Source: an uncultured Alistipes sp.
GTDB lineage: Bacteria > Bacteroidota > Bacteroidia > Bacteroidales > Rikenellaceae
Assembly: GCF_902388705.1 (NCBI RefSeq)
Contig: NZ_CABMQJ010000011.1
Location: forward strand, 1 to 59,587
Direction: 5' to 3'
Length of the DNA stretch: 59,587 nucleotides
Below, one piece after another: positions 1-7,540 of this stretch. Position 1 is the first letter of the stretch. Every line of letters starts with the position of its first letter. The notes beneath the pieces are model-generated. The model saw only the letters and a program-made list of their open reading frames with translations, had not been told where the DNA came from and did not search any database. The position numbers and the translations under genes are program-made.

Positions 1-229
1 GGGCCTCCGGGGCGAGGCGTGCGCCGGAGCGTAGCAGGTGCAGCGTCATGTCGTACGTCGCCCGGCCGTGGCTGCGCCCCTCGACGGCATGCAGCTCCAG
101 GGGTGTCAGCCATGCCGCGGGATAACCCCGTAGGGTATGCGCCATGTCGCCCTCCGGCCCGGCGTAGAACGTATAGCCCGCCTGCGTCGCAAGCGTTTCC
201 GCCACACCCTCGAGATGGGTGCGATTCAT
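1..229 (-). CDS. Hypothetical protein, N-terminal part only
   Basis: An open frame on the minus strand begins at an ATG at 229 and runs off the left edge, giving 76 residues that start MNRTHLEGVAETLATQ and include LELHAVEGRSHGRATYDM. Codon choice is like the rest of the window (GC-rich third positions), which supports real coding. No signal peptide, membrane segment or known motif is visible in this part. It is divergent from mqnA across an AT-rich gap. I do not recognise the family, and the missing C-terminal part could change the picture. Confidence 0.5.
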   Translation of the reverse strand, partial: MNRTHLEGVAETLATQAGYTFYAGPEGDMAHTLRGYPAAWLTPLELHAVEGRSHGRATYDMTLHLLRSGARLAPEA

Positions 230-350
230 TGTTGATAAACGGTTTGAAAGATTGTTGATAAACTGTAACAACAATTCACAAACAACTGGAAGAGAACCTT
301 GTCCCGATGTCGATAACCTGCGCACTGTGCACCGTGCGGTGTGAATTGTC
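228..350. repeat. Cluster of DnaA-box-like repeats in divergent intergenic gap
   Basis: Three same-orientation copies of TGTnGATAA lie at 230-238, 253-261 (both TGTTGATAA) and 308-316 (TGTCGATAA). Each differs by one base from TGTGGATAA, the reverse complement of the classical DnaA box TTATCCACA. The first two sit inside a longer direct repeat ATTGTTGATAAAC (228-240 and 251-263). A perfect 10-bp inverted repeat, ACAATTCACA at 271-280 and TGTGAATTGT at 340-349, flanks the third copy. The gap is AT-rich and lies between divergent genes. This could be a replication origin piece or simply operators; the repeats are seen, the role is inferred. Confidence 0.4.
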
Positions 351-436
351 CTGCAAATATACATCGGCCGACACCCCCTTGTCAAGAGGCGGAGGCACTT
401 TTTCTAAATTTTATGGAAAAACTCCCGAAATTTGAT

Positions 437-444
437 TACCTTTG
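437..444 (+). promoter_or_regulatory. Bacteroidetes-type -7 element for mqnA
   Basis: TACCTTTG matches the Bacteroidetes sigma-ABfr -7 consensus TAnnTTTG. It ends 32 bases before the chosen mqnA start, which rules out earlier in-frame starts such as 432. The -33 element is weak (TTATG around 411-415). Confidence 0.5.
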
Positions 445-476
445 CATCATTAAACCAACAGTTTTATACCTTATGG

Positions 477-1250
477 ATGATGGTCATAGTTCCACGTATA
501 GCGGCTGTGTCGTATCTCAATACGATACCGTTCATCTATGGTATCGGGCACGAAGGTAACTTCCGTGCCGAGCTGCTGTTGTCCCCACCCTCCCTCTGTG
601 CAAGGAATTTCGCCGAACACCGGGCCGACATCGCCCTGGTGCCGGCCGCTGCCGTGCCGTCGCTTGCCGATGCGCAGGTGGTCACCGAATACTGCATCGG
701 CGCCGCAGGGCCCGTGCGGACGGTGGTGCTGTTGAGCGATGAACCGATCGAAACGGTGCGCCGCGTCTTCCTCGATGCCCATTCGCTCACTTCGGTGCAG
801 CTTGCGGGCTACCTGTTCGCAAAGCACTGGAAAACCGCTCCCGAATACTATACGCTCGAAGATTACGCGCAGTTGGAGCATGCCCGGCCGGGAGATGCCT
901 TCCTGCTGATCGGCGACAAGGTTTTCGACTACGAGGGCCGTTTCGCCTTTTCGTACGATTTGGCCGCCGAGTGGAAAAAGGCCACGCGCCTGCCCTTCGC
1001 CTTCGCCGTCTGGGTGGCCCGCAAGGGCACCGACCCCGACCTGACGGAGGGGTTGCAGCATGCGCTGACTTTCGGTATCGAGCACACCTACGAGGCGGTG
1101 CTCGAGCATGGTTTCGATTGCAAACCGTACGATGCGTACGGCTATCTTACACAGAACATCGACTATATTTTCGACAATCAGAAGCATAAAGCGCTGCAAA
1201 AGTTCTGGGACTCGGGCATCAAGGTATCCCCGAGGGCCAATCCCGGCTGA
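477..1250 (+). CDS. mqnA: Chorismate dehydratase MqnA (futalosine menaquinone pathway)
   Basis: The 257-residue product resembles MqnA, which removes water from chorismate to give 3-enolpyruvoyl-benzoate, the first step of the futalosine route to menaquinone in the cytoplasm. The N-terminal strand and loop RIAAVSYLNTIPF is the family hallmark, and the length fits this periplasmic-binding-fold enzyme. Two adjacent ATG codons (477 and 480) are possible starts; both lie downstream of the promoter-like motif at 437-444, whereas a start at 432 would precede transcription. mqnE, a later step, is found at 45025-46098, so the two genes support each other. MqnD is the nearest alternative in the same superfamily, but the SYLNT opening favours MqnA. 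Confidence 0.85.
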   Translation: MMVIVPRIAAVSYLNTIPFIYGIGHEGNFRAELLLSPPSLCARNFAEHRADIALVPAAAVPSLADAQVVTEYCIGAAGPVRTVVLLSDEPIETVRRVFLDAHSLTSVQLAGYLFAKHWKTAPEYYTLEDYAQLEHARPGDAFLLIGDKVFDYEGRFAFSYDLAAEWKKATRLPFAFAVWVARKGTDPDLTEGLQHALTFGIEHTYEAVLEHGFDCKPYDAYGYLTQNIDYIFDNQKHKALQKFWDSGIKVSPRANPG

Positions 1251-1320
1251 AGAGCATAGCGGACACAGCTCCGCCTCTCTGCCGGACGGGAATTATGAAC
1301 TTTAAGAAAGAGAGCGTTTT

Positions 1321-2304
1321 ATGATTACAATTTACCTCAAGCAATACAACAAGATTATCCGCAATGCCGACACCAAACTCTTCGATGAGCTGGGTTACGA
1401 CGACATTCTGTGGATCGACATGCTTCTGCCCACCATCAAGGAACAGAAGGCCGTCGAGAACTTCATGGAGATAAGCCTCCAGACCAAACAGCAGGTCGAG
1501 GAGATCGAGTCGACTTCGAAATACTCGGAAAACGAGAATGCCATCATCTCCAACTCCAATTTCTTCGTCCCGACGGGCGATACGTTCATCGTCGAACCCG
1601 TGTCGTTCATCATCTCCAACGAGGGCGTGCTGGTTTCGGTGCGCAGCGCCGAGTTCCGGACTTTCCGCGAAACGGAGAAGCGGCTGCAGATGAACTACCG
1701 CAGCTATTCGACGGGTTACCACCTCTTCATTTCGCTGCTGGAGGTGCGCATCGACTTCGACGCCGACCTCGTGGAACTGATTGCCAAGCAGGTCGCGGCG
1801 CTTTCGAAGGACATCAATTCGGAGGATTCGATCGACAAGGCCGTCCTGCACCGCATCAGCGCCCTGCAGGAGAGTACGATGTCGCTGCGCGAGAATATCT
1901 TCGACCGCCAGCGCGTACTGTCGGGCATCCTGCGCTCGGAGCGTTTCCCGAACGATATTTACCCGCGCCTGCAACTGATGATTAAGGACGTCAATTCGCT
2001 GATTAACCACGCCGATTTCAGCTTCCAGCGACTGGATTATATCCAGGATGCGGCACTGGGTCTTATCAACATCGAGCAGAACGAGATTGTCAAGATCTTC
2101 TCCGTGGCGGCGGTAATCTTCATGCCCGCGACGCTCATCGCGTCGATTTACGGCATGAACTTCAAATTCATGCCCGAGTTGGACTGGACGCTGACCCTCG
2201 GCAACGGCTGGAACATCCCTCTGGGCTATATCTTCGCCATCGGCCTGATGATTTTCTGTTCGGCGCTGACTATCTGGTACTTCAAGTATAAAAAATGGCT
2301 TTGA
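1321..2304 (+). CDS. corA: CorA-family magnesium/divalent cation transporter
   Basis: The 327-residue product has the CorA layout: a long acidic and helical cytoplasmic domain (about residues 1-260), then two C-terminal membrane helices. The signature YGMN at about residues 277-280 closes the first helix and is followed by the short periplasmic loop FKFMPELDW; the second helix is followed by a basic tail (YKYKKWL type). CorA forms a pentameric inner-membrane channel for Mg2+, and related proteins also pass Co2+ or Ni2+. It lies 70 bases after mqnA, with no clear promoter of its own, so it may be read from the mqnA promoter. Confidence 0.93.
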   Translation: MITIYLKQYNKIIRNADTKLFDELGYDDILWIDMLLPTIKEQKAVENFMEISLQTKQQVEEIESTSKYSENENAIISNSNFFVPTGDTFIVEPVSFIISNEGVLVSVRSAEFRTFRETEKRLQMNYRSYSTGYHLFISLLEVRIDFDADLVELIAKQVAALSKDINSEDSIDKAVLHRISALQESTMSLRENIFDRQRVLSGILRSERFPNDIYPRLQLMIKDVNSLINHADFSFQRLDYIQDAALGLINIEQNEIVKIFSVAAVIFMPATLIASIYGMNFKFMPELDWTLTLGNGWNIPLGYIFAIGLMIFCSALTIWYFKYKKWL

Positions 2305-2330
2305 CGGGTTCTGTTTTATAAACCCTGTCA
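2302..2330 (+). terminator. Hairpin overlapping the corA stop codon
   Basis: TGACGGGTT and AACCCTGTCA can pair (one bulged base) around a T-rich loop, starting in the corA stop codon. No run of T follows, so it is a weak or processing-type end signal. Confidence 0.35.
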
Positions 2331-2438
2331 CACCCGCTTCCCTGCGGCGCGGACGGAATGTGTCCCGGTCGCCCGTCCGGGCGTGTGCCGTTTGCGCACG
2401 GGTCTGCTCCTCGGGCTCCGAAACCGTTCCGGGGTCTT

Positions 2439-2468
2439 TTCTCTTCTTTCTTTAAGAAAGAAAGAGAA
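2439..2468. repeat. Purine/pyrimidine inverted repeat upstream of flippase gene
   Basis: TTCTTTCTT (2444-2452) and AAGAAAGAA (2454-2462) are perfect inverted arms around one base. Allowing one bulged A, pairing extends to about 14 bases per arm (2439-2452 and 2454-2468). It ends 26 bases before the -7 element at 2494-2501, so it covers the area where activators or the -33 contact would sit. Confidence 0.5.
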
Positions 2469-2493
2469 TGTCGCCTTTTCCCGGCAAATTTCG

Positions 2494-2501
2494 TATATTT
2501 G
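2494..2501 (+). promoter_or_regulatory. Bacteroidetes-type -7 element for flippase gene
   Basis: TATATTTG matches TAnnTTTG. It ends 19 bases before the ATG at 2521, which favours that start over the in-frame GTG at 2515. No convincing TTTG is seen at -33. Confidence 0.5.
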
Positions 2502-2520
2502 CAGGCTATAAGTTGTGTCC

Positions 2521-3990
2521 ATGCTCGAAAAATTAGCGAAACAGACTGCTGTTTACGGTATCAGCACCATCGTGGTGAGGTTCCTGAGCTACCTGCTCAC
2601 GCCTTACTATACCCGTATTTTCGGGCAGGAAACCTATGGCATCGTGGTCGATATCTATGCCCTTATCCCACTGGCGCTCACGCTGCTGACGATGGGCATG
2701 GAGTCGAGTTACTTCCGCTTCTCGGCCAAGGCCGAGGAGGCTGGCGGCGACGTGCGGGCCGCCAAACGGAAACTGTTCGCCACGACCTGGGGCGTTACCT
2801 CCCTTGCCGCGGCCCTCTTCTTCGTGCTGGTGGCGGGATTCCGTCACGGTGTCGCGGGCCTGATGGGCGAGGCGTATGTCGCGCATCCCGAGTATGTGGT
2901 CTGGGTGGGGCTGATTATCCTGTTCGACGTGTGGGCCTGCATTCCGTTCTCGCGGCTGCGGGAGCAGGGGCGGGCGTTGCTGTTTGTCGGCATCAAGGCG
3001 CTGAATGTCGTGTTGAATGTCGTGCTGGCAATCGCTTTCGGCTTTGCCGGGCTTTTCGCCACCGAATTCGGCGTAGGCTGGGTTTTTGTTGCCAACCTGA
3101 TTGCCAGTGTCGTTACGTGGCTGGTGATTCTTGCGACCACCGACCGCACCGTTCCGAAAATCAATTGGGCGCTGCTCGTCGCGGTCTTCGCCTATTCGCT
3201 GCCGCTGCTGGTGGGCGGACTGGCGGGCACGGCCAACGAGTTCATCGACCGCCAGTTAATCAAATACCTCGTGCCTGAAGGAGCCATGGCCGAGGTGGGT
3301 GTCTACGGCGCCATTACGAAAATCGCCGTGGTGATGATGCTTTTCTACCAGATGTACCGCCTTGCCGCCGAGCCGTTCTTCCTCTCGAATTTCAAGAAAT
3401 CGGATTTCGTGCAGATGAACGCCGCGGCGCTGAAATATTACGTCATGGCCTCGATGCTGATTTTCCTCGGCATCTCCCTGTTCCGCGATCTGTTCGCGCT
3501 GATTGTCGGCCGGGACTTCCGGGAGGGGATTTTTATTCTCCCCGTGGTGCTGGGCGCCAATGTGCTGACGGGCGTGTGGCTGAACCTTTCGTTCTGGTAC
3601 AAACGCGAGGAGCGGACGTCGCTGGCGATCGTCGTTACGGGTGCGGGACTTGTTTCGATGCTCGGGTTCGGCTTTTGGTGCATCCCCTTATGGGGTTATT
3701 ACGGAGCTGCGTGGGCACGCCTCGCGAGCGAATCGACGATGGTCGCCGTGAGCTGGGGGCTCAACCGCCGTTTTTACCCGACGCCCTACGACTGGCGGCG
3801 TATCGGCGAATACGTGGCAATCGCGCTCGCAGTCTTCGCCGCCTGCGAAGCCGTTACGGCCTGCGACGGCAATAAATTGATAAGCTATGCGTTTAATATA
3901 GTGCTGTTTGCGGCTTACGCCGTTTACCTCGTCCGCCGCGAGCGGATTGACGTCGCGGCGATGGTGAAGGCAGCCTTGAAACGAAAATAG
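2521..3990 (+). CDS. Polysaccharide flippase (Wzx/MATE-like, MOP superfamily)
   Basis: The 489-residue product opens with MLEKLAKQTAVYGIS and the LLTPYYTRIFGQETYGIV stretch typical of polysaccharide export proteins of the MOP superfamily. It has about 12-14 hydrophobic segments spread over the whole length and almost no soluble domain. Such proteins flip undecaprenyl-linked sugars or lipid-linked cell-wall units across the inner membrane. There is no glycan cluster around it, so it may serve a housekeeping precursor rather than a capsule. An in-frame GTG at 2515 would add two residues, but it lies very close to the predicted transcription start. The next gene begins three bases after its stop, so the two are probably cotranscribed. 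Confidence 0.85.
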   Translation: MLEKLAKQTAVYGISTIVVRFLSYLLTPYYTRIFGQETYGIVVDIYALIPLALTLLTMGMESSYFRFSAKAEEAGGDVRAAKRKLFATTWGVTSLAAALFFVLVAGFRHGVAGLMGEAYVAHPEYVVWVGLIILFDVWACIPFSRLREQGRALLFVGIKALNVVLNVVLAIAFGFAGLFATEFGVGWVFVANLIASVVTWLVILATTDRTVPKINWALLVAVFAYSLPLLVGGLAGTANEFIDRQLIKYLVPEGAMAEVGVYGAITKIAVVMMLFYQMYRLAAEPFFLSNFKKSDFVQMNAAALKYYVMASMLIFLGISLFRDLFALIVGRDFREGIFILPVVLGANVLTGVWLNLSFWYKREERTSLAIVVTGAGLVSMLGFGFWCIPLWGYYGAAWARLASESTMVAVSWGLNRRFYPTPYDWRRIGEYVAIALAVFAACEAVTACDGNKLISYAFNIVLFAAYAVYLVRRERIDVAAMVKAALKRK

Positions 3991-3993
3991 GCA

Positions 3994-4722
3994 ATGGAAA
4001 GACGGACGAACATACGAACCTTGTCTGCGGGCGTGTTCCTGCTTGCCGCGGTCCTGTTCACGGCTTGCGGGGGAAACCGTGCGGCCGGCGGATCTGCCGG
4101 GGTCGTACTGCACACGACGGCGGGGGACATTCGCCTCGAGCTGGACGGCCGTACGCCGCGGCACCGCGACAATTTCCTGAAACTCACCCGCGAGGGATTT
4201 TTCGACTCGGTGCTTTTCCACCGTGTGATCGCCGGGTTCATGATTCAGTCGGGCGATCCCGATTCGCGCCGCGCTCCGGCGGGAATGCCGCTCGGCGAGG
4301 GCGGTGCGGGGTATGAGCTGCCCGCCGAGATTGTCTACCCGGCTTTGGGGCATACGCGCGGCGCGCTGGCTGCGGCCCGGACACCCGACTTCATGAATCC
4401 CGGGAAAAAATCGTCGTCGAGCCAGTTCTACATTGTCTGGGGGCGGCAGATGACCGATGAGGAGCTCGACCGGGCGCAGCAGCGTGTTACGGGCGGGACG
4501 AACGGCCGGGTCGTGATTCCCGACTCGCTGCGGAAGCTTTACAAAACCGTGGGCGGGACGCCGCACCTCGACGGGCAGTACACTGTTTTCGGGCGTGTGA
4601 CGCAGGGATTGGAGGTCGTCGAGGCGATTCAGGGCGTCGAAACCGATTCGCTCGACCGTCCGCTGGCCGATGTGCGCATCCTGCGCGCCGAGGTGGTGCG
4701 GGAACCGGATACTGAAAAATAG
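3994..4722 (+). CDS. Cyclophilin-type peptidyl-prolyl isomerase, lipoprotein
   Basis: The 242-residue product has a lipoprotein signal peptide ending LFTAC (Cys25) followed by Gly-Gly, and then a cyclophilin domain. Hallmarks include GDIRLELDGRTPRHRDNF, the active-site block VLFHRVIAGFMIQSGDP and the SSSSQFYIVWG strand. An insertion of roughly 50 residues (RQMTDEELDRAQQRV onward) precedes the last part of the fold (GQYTVFGRVTQGLEVV). It should catalyse cis-trans isomerisation of X-Pro bonds in envelope proteins, anchored by lipid on the periplasmic side or outer membrane. It directly follows the flippase gene and is followed within 10 bases by a small membrane-protein gene. Confidence 0.92.
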   Translation: MERRTNIRTLSAGVFLLAAVLFTACGGNRAAGGSAGVVLHTTAGDIRLELDGRTPRHRDNFLKLTREGFFDSVLFHRVIAGFMIQSGDPDSRRAPAGMPLGEGGAGYELPAEIVYPALGHTRGALAAARTPDFMNPGKKSSSSQFYIVWGRQMTDEELDRAQQRVTGGTNGRVVIPDSLRKLYKTVGGTPHLDGQYTVFGRVTQGLEVVEAIQGVETDSLDRPLADVRILRAEVVREPDTEK

Positions 4723-4729
4723 GGAAGGG

Positions 4730-4915
4730 ATGAAACGGAGCGTGAAGGAGAAGATAACCGTATTGTCGGTGAGTTTCGTATTGTTCATCGTCGGGGTGCT
4801 GGCGCTCTCGATGGAGCGCGGCGGCGGCCGGACAATCGTCCTTGCGCTGGTCATCCTGGCTTTGGCTGCCGTCGCCGCACGGCAGACGATTCAAAAACTG
4901 AAGAAAAAGGAGTAA
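4730..4915 (+). CDS. Small two-helix membrane protein
   Basis: A 61-residue frame starts at ATG 4730 (MKRSVKEKITVLSVSF), seven bases after the cyclophilin stop, and ends six bases before holB. It holds two hydrophobic stretches (about residues 9-26 and 34-49) separated by a short charged loop (SMERGGGR) and closed by a lysine-rich tail (KLKKKE). This is a typical small inner-membrane hairpin with both ends probably in the cytoplasm. I do not recognise a family. Tight packing between two real genes and an AT-rich front support that it is expressed; its role is unknown. Confidence 0.65.
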   Translation: MKRSVKEKITVLSVSFVLFIVGVLALSMERGGGRTIVLALVILALAAVAARQTIQKLKKKE

Positions 4916-4920
4916 ACGCT

Positions 4921-6066
4921 ATGCGATTTGCAGACATAACGGGACAGGAGGATTTGAAACGGCATCTGGCGCAGAGCGTCGACGCCGGGCGCGTGAGCCA
5001 TGCCCAGCTCTTCACGGGGCTGGCCGGTGCGGGCGCCCTCGCGCTGGCCGTGGCCTATGTGCAGTACCTTTGCTGCCGCCACCGCCGCGACGGCGACTCG
5101 TGCGGCGAATGCCCCGACTGCAAACAAATTGCGGCGCTGGCGCATCCCGACTTGCACCTGGTCTTCCCGGTCAACAAGCAGGGCAAAAAATCGGGCGAAG
5201 TGATGCGCAGCGACGAGTTCCTGCCCCGCTTCCGCGAACTTTTCACCGAGCGCGGCGGCTATTTCTCGGCGCAGGACTGGTACGATCGGCTCGACTTGGG
5301 CAAGACGCTCAAGGGTATGATTGCGGCCCGCGAAGCCGACGAAATCATCCGCAAACTCTCGTTCAAGAGTTTTGAGGCCGATTACAAGACGATGCTGATT
5401 TGGCTGCCCGAGGCGATGAACGAGGAGGCGGCCAACAAGATCCTCAAGATACTCGAGGAGCCGTGGGAGAAGACGCTTTTCCTGCTGGTTTCCGAACAAC
5501 CCGACCGCCTGCTGCCGACGATTATCTCGCGTACGCAGGAGGTCGCCGTGCCGCGTATTGCACCCGACGTGCTGGAGGGCGTGGCGCACGGGCAGGGCAT
5601 TGCCGACCCGGTAAAGGCCCGGAATATGGCCCGTCTGGCGGGCGGCGATCTGGTGGAGCTGCAACACCTCGTGGCGGGCGAAAACGATGCCTTGCGGAAA
5701 GAGAATTTCGACCTTTTCTGCGGGCTCATGCGCTTGAGTTATAACGACAAACACCTCGAACTGGTGACGTGGGCCGAGGATGCCGCACAGCTTTCGCGCG
5801 AGCAGCAGCGGGCCTTCCTGCGGGATGCCTCGCGCCTGTTGCGGGAGAGTTACATGCTGCATGCGGGCATCCACGAAATCAGCTACCTCTGGGGCGAAGA
5901 GCTGGCTTTCTGTTCGAAATTCGCCCCGTTCGTCGGTTCGCAGAACATCGAACCGCTTATCGGCGAAATCGAGAGCGCTTTGGCGCAGATTTCGCAGAAC
6001 GGAAATCCGACGATCGTATTTACCCACTTCGCCCTCGCGGTGAGCAAAATGATAAAACGACTCTGA
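4921..6066 (+). CDS. holB: DNA polymerase III delta' subunit
   Basis: The 381-residue product matches the clamp-loader delta' subunit. The N-terminal AAA+ domain begins FADITGQEDLKRHLAQ. A zinc-binding Cys cluster lies at residues 51-67 (CC, then CGECPDC), followed by HPDLHLVFPV. The P-loop region (GLAGAGAL, about 33-40) lacks the lysine, as expected for delta', which does not hydrolyse ATP. The sensor-1 area EEPWEKTLFLLVSEQPDRLLPTI ends in SRT instead of the SRC of catalytic subunits. It helps load the beta clamp onto DNA. The next gene, folK, begins three bases after its stop. DnaX-like proteins are excluded by the missing P-loop lysine. Confidence 0.88.
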   Translation: MRFADITGQEDLKRHLAQSVDAGRVSHAQLFTGLAGAGALALAVAYVQYLCCRHRRDGDSCGECPDCKQIAALAHPDLHLVFPVNKQGKKSGEVMRSDEFLPRFRELFTERGGYFSAQDWYDRLDLGKTLKGMIAAREADEIIRKLSFKSFEADYKTMLIWLPEAMNEEAANKILKILEEPWEKTLFLLVSEQPDRLLPTIISRTQEVAVPRIAPDVLEGVAHGQGIADPVKARNMARLAGGDLVELQHLVAGENDALRKENFDLFCGLMRLSYNDKHLELVTWAEDAAQLSREQQRAFLRDASRLLRESYMLHAGIHEISYLWGEELAFCSKFAPFVGSQNIEPLIGEIESALAQISQNGNPTIVFTHFALAVSKMIKRL

Positions 6067-6069
6067 AAC

Positions 6070-6582
6070 ATGGCACGTGTAGTACTTCTGACAGGCGGCA
6101 ATTCGGGCGACGTGAAACGGACGCTCCAGGCGGCACAGCAACTTATCAACGCCCGCGTGGGCGCCGTCCTGCGGTGTTCGCACCGCTACGAGAGCAAACC
6201 GTGGGGCTTCGAGGCCGAACAGCCGTTCTCGAACCAGGCGCTGGAGGTTTCCACCGACCTGCTGCCGCTCGAGGTGCTCGACGCGGTGCAGGCCATCGAG
6301 CAGGAGCTGGGGCGCAACCGCGCCGCCGAAGCCGTCGAGAAAGCCCGTACGGGCGTAGCCTACACTTCGCGGGCAATCGACATCGACATCCTCTTCTACG
6401 ATGACGAGGTAATCGACAGCGAGCGGCTCACCGTTCCCCATCCGCTGCTCGCCGAAAGGGAGTTCGCCCTGGCTCCGCTGTGCGAAATCATGCGTATGCG
6501 CCGCCATCCGGTTACGGGACAGACCATGGGCGAGATGTTCGAGGCGCTGCGTGCAACGAAAATAAAAACCGCTGAAAATTGA
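6070..6582 (+). CDS. folK: 2-amino-4-hydroxy-6-hydroxymethyldihydropteridine pyrophosphokinase
   Basis: The 170-residue product has the whole HPPK signature. The opening LLTGGNSGDVKRTLQAA resembles the usual LGSNxGD start. SHRYESKPWGF and FSNQALEV follow, then the metal and ATP motif RAIDIDILFYDDEVI and VPHPLLAEREFALAPL. The enzyme transfers pyrophosphate from ATP to the pterin alcohol, one step before dihydropteroate synthase in folate synthesis. The length is normal for a free-standing HPPK without fused FolP. The start codon lies three bases after holB, and its TGA overlaps the TTG start of the next gene. Confidence 0.95.
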   Translation: MARVVLLTGGNSGDVKRTLQAAQQLINARVGAVLRCSHRYESKPWGFEAEQPFSNQALEVSTDLLPLEVLDAVQAIEQELGRNRAAEAVEKARTGVAYTSRAIDIDILFYDDEVIDSERLTVPHPLLAEREFALAPLCEIMRMRRHPVTGQTMGEMFEALRATKIKTAEN

Positions 6583-7538
6583 AAAAAGGACGATTCATAC
6601 TGCTGTTTGCCGCCGCAGCGCTGGTTACGGGATGTTTCAAGGACGTTTCGTACGATACGACCTATGTGCTCAAGCCGCTGGTGCAGGAAAATTCGGGCGA
6701 TGCCGTCCGGCCGCTCGAAGCCGGCAAGGCGCAGGCCTACGCTTACGGGGCGGACACGACTTACTGGACGGTCGCCTCGTACGAGGATGCCCTCGGGGGC
6801 GTCATTTCGCGGCGGGACAATCCGTCCGAAAAGCTCACCGCACCCCTCGCGACGGCCGAACCCTACGAGCAGGAGGGGGATGCGTCATGGCTCCGGATGC
6901 AGCTTACCAAGGAGCTGGTGATGGTGGTCGCGGTCGATACCGAGCACCGGATTTACGGCTACACCCAGCAGGAGGTTCCCGTGAACTTCCCCAAACTGTA
7001 TGTTTCGCTGCCTTTCAAGCCGTGGAAAGAGGGAAACGAATACAAGGACGGCAACTGGATTTTCCGGAACGATTTCTATGTGCCCCCGACCTACCTCGAC
7101 TGTTATATCTCGCCCTCGGTGCAGGCCGAAGAGGGCGGTGAAACCACCGAACCGGCCAAACTCAAGGTCTATGCCTACGCTGTCGATACGACGGCGTGGA
7201 AAATCGGCTCGTACGTCGATGCCGTGGCCGGGGTCATTACCCGCAAGGACGATCCCGACCAGAAACGCTCCAATCCCAATTTCCTCGCTTACAGGGAGGA
7301 GTCCGGAAGTTACGGCATGGAGGTCAGCAGCCCGACGCTGATGGTGGTCGTGGTTGACCAGACCAACGAGCTTTACGCCTATTCGAAACAGGTGGTGGAT
7401 CTCACGGGCGAGTCCGTGACTTTCCCGGTCGTATTCCGCATGTGGCGGCCCGAGTACCTTTATGTCGAGGACGGCTGGCGCGTGGTCAACGAAAGAAATG
7501 CTGCCCCGCAGCAGGGAACAGGTACAAGTAAAAGGTAA
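6579..7538 (+). CDS. Lipoprotein with two tandem copies of an unknown domain
   Basis: The 319-residue product starts at TTG 6579, overlapping the folK stop, and opens with a lipoprotein signal MKKGRFILLF...LVTGC (Cys19). The rest is two related halves of about 115 residues. Residues 50-165 include AQAYAYGADTTYWTVASYEDALGGVISRRDNP; residues 194-305 include the matching KVYAYAVDTTAWKIGSYVDAVAGVITRKDDP. Each half then reads a strand like LVMVVAVDTEHRIYGY and an aromatic end (FKPWKEG.. or FRMWRPE..). This is an internal duplication. I do not recognise the family; an outer-membrane or surface adhesion or binding role is only a guess. It is tightly linked to the Ig-like lipoprotein gene after it. 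Confidence 0.75.
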   Translation: MKKGRFILLFAAAALVTGCFKDVSYDTTYVLKPLVQENSGDAVRPLEAGKAQAYAYGADTTYWTVASYEDALGGVISRRDNPSEKLTAPLATAEPYEQEGDASWLRMQLTKELVMVVAVDTEHRIYGYTQQEVPVNFPKLYVSLPFKPWKEGNEYKDGNWIFRNDFYVPPTYLDCYISPSVQAEEGGETTEPAKLKVYAYAVDTTAWKIGSYVDAVAGVITRKDDPDQKRSNPNFLAYREESGSYGMEVSSPTLMVVVVDQTNELYAYSKQVVDLTGESVTFPVVFRMWRPEYLYVEDGWRVVNERNAAPQQGTGTSKR

Positions 7539-7540
7539 CG

